From Petrosia ficiformis (lineage: Eukaryota > Porifera > Demospongiae > Haplosclerida > Petrosiidae): DNA of 64,000 nucleotides. Positions 62,906 to 64,000 of the stretch are shown here, piece by piece. Location of the stretch: NCBI GenBank assembly GCA_947044365.1, contig OX345643.1, forward strand, positions 756,001-820,000, given 5' to 3'. Below the pieces are notes generated by a model. It searched no databases. It worked only from the letters and a program-made list of their open reading frames with translations, and was not told the DNA's origin. Numbering within the stretch: position 1 is the stretch's first letter; the number at the start of each line of letters is the position of its first letter. A program made the translations under genes and the position numbers.

Positions 62906-63101
62906 AAACAGACGACTGCTGGTAAGTCAGCTTTAGACGTTCCTTCTTTTATGCAACAAGAAAGCCGACGTAGCCGTTGACATCACGTGACACGTGGGTA
63001 CAACGTGCTAGCAGTATAAAACGTGCTATATAGTTATTTTTTTATTTCCATATTAGGAATCTTAGGATTATAAGATAATCGTAATAATAACAGTTATTGT
63101 A
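62906..63101 (-). promoter_or_regulatory. Promoter of the small membrane-protein gene (CACGTG, TATA-like)
   Basis: Between the small gene and the RNASEH2A stop. At about 62985-63000 lie TCACGTGACACGTG (two CACGTG cores), then AACGTGC and, on the minus strand, TTTTATACTGC. The E-box pair resembles the one at 7620-7645. Confidence 0.45.
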
Positions 63102-64000
63102 TCAAAATTTATACACAGCTTTCAAACCAGTCTCTTCAAAATATCGATGTCTTTTAAGTTGTTTATTTTGAGATTCCGATGTAAAGAACTGATTTATCTT
63201 AGCATAGCCAACAGACATCGCCTGGTCCTCCTCATCCTCATCAGGCCTTTGAAAAACAAGAAATAGAAAATAAAATGTATACATACTTTAGCGAAATAAC
63301 AAGGCTGGTGAACCACTTGATAATTGTCTATAATGTATAAAAATTGCTTTACTTTTTTATCCCCAAGATCCAGGTTGCAGGCTTGTATGAATGTGATATA
63401 TATATACTAGGACTGCAAAATCTCCTTATATGGACATGCATATGTATTCATTATTGTGAAATAAGTTAATGTAAGCTAGAGAAAAAAAGCAGCTGTAATT
63501 TGAACCCAGGATCTCCTGATTCCTAGTCAAGTGCTCCTACCACTATAAACCAGTCTATATATCACTATAAGCCACTATAAGCCAACTACAGTTAACATAA
63601 CAATGTTACACATGCACACAGCAGAGCAAAATTATATGCATACTAAAACAAAATGCATTGTGTACTCTCTCATTATTGCGCTCAGCATAGCAAATAATTA
63701 TGTACAGTGTGATATACATGCCTATAGAATAACAATGATGCAATGCCCCAGAAACATGCTTGCCATGAGCTGTTGTTACTGTGGTTTTCAATGTAATTCA
63801 TCCACACACTGGTTACACAGGTAATTCAATACATGTAAACAGCTGTTACTATGGTTTCAGGGACAGAAAATATACAAGCTGTTTATAGTCTACCATTTAA
63901 ATTCGAAGGCTTTAGAATCCAGCTTCTCTTGACATGTGGACCAACTGAATCTGACAATGGATGGATATCCGAATACAGGATCAATAGAATTCTTCATCCA
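63102..64000 (-). CDS. RNASEH2A: RNASEH2A, catalytic subunit of RNase H2 (last two exons; 5' part outside window)
   Basis: RNase H2 removes ribonucleotides from DNA; subunit A is catalytic. Exon 63894-64000 encodes WMKNSIDPVFGYPSIVRFSW then STCQEKLDSKAFEFKW, matching the family's EPVFGFPQFVRFSWRT. Exon 63102-63246 follows in phase (the intron splits the Trp codon): PDEDEEDQAMSVGYAKINQF, FTSESQNKQLKRHRYFEETG, LKAVYKF, stop. The helix-plus-HRYFxExGL ending is the conserved tail that contacts subunits B/C and carries the PIP-like region. The catalytic DEDD residues lie in the missing part to the right. The 647-base intron carries a tRNA-like relic. Confidence 0.92.
63484..63572 (-). mobile_element. 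tRNA-derived relic (SINE-like) in RNASEH2A intron
   Basis: On the minus strand, TTTATAGTGGTAGGAGCACT resembles a D-arm/A-box. Then come AGGAATCAGGAGATCCT and a B-box GGTTCAAATTAC. The acceptor stem does not pair and the anticodon arm is poor, so this looks like a tRNA-derived SINE head or decayed tRNA, not a working gene. Confidence 0.45.

Overview
The window is nuclear DNA of a multicellular animal. Its genes have many short exons with GT/AG introns, and their products match single-copy metazoan genes. The DNA is AT-rich, introns are small but stuffed with mini- and microsatellites, and neighbouring genes are often tens to hundreds of bases apart. Compact spacing, the protein set and one orphan intronless protein suggest an early-branching invertebrate, most likely a sponge. 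The species is inference and cannot be fixed from this sequence.

Layout, left to right: TRAF7 (minus, 407-7537, last exon beyond the left edge); a divergent promoter with CACGTG sites; POLDIP3 (plus, 8073-11889); a tandem segmental duplication (about 11.0-13.5 kb) carrying a second intact copy of the POLDIP3 RRM exons plus relics of the next two genes; TFPT/INO80F (minus, 13481-13978); ZNF330 (plus, 14029-17491); TANGO6 (minus, 17608-22418); RINT1 (plus, 22466-28892), whose start codon lies only 47 bases from that of TANGO6; an orphan single-exon gene ending in 28 aspartates (minus, 29783-30889); a VWA3A-like gene with three von Willebrand A units (plus, 32284-38563); LMF1 (minus, 39031-44548); MED7 (minus, 44979-46558); SPTY2D1 (plus, 46893-49868); CEP112 (minus, 50614-62123) with a tRNA-Leu(AAG) gene antisense in an intron; a small membrane-protein gene (minus, 62621-62905); and the 3' end of RNASEH2A (minus, 63102 to the right edge).

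The genes do not form an operon or pathway. They are housekeeping genes of different systems: ubiquitin signalling, mRNA export, INO80 remodelling, Golgi/ER trafficking (TANGO6 and RINT1 are head to head and both act in ER-Golgi transport), lipase maturation in the ER, Mediator, histone chaperoning, centrosome, and RNase H2. Head-to-head pairs (TRAF7/POLDIP3, TFPT/ZNF330, TANGO6/RINT1, MED7/SPTY2D1) share short promoters.

I see no clear novel multi-gene system. The most unusual items are the duplicated POLDIP3 RRM exon set, the in-frame repeat of a ZNF330 exon, the poly-aspartate orphan gene, a small element with 27-base perfect inverted repeats around a telomere-like heptamer array, a near-perfect intronic hairpin, a promoter built of repeated copies of a start-codon-like block, and several MITE-like families. 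Exon boundaries were read by eye from splice signals, reading phase and remembered family sequences, so single boundaries may be off by a base or two.
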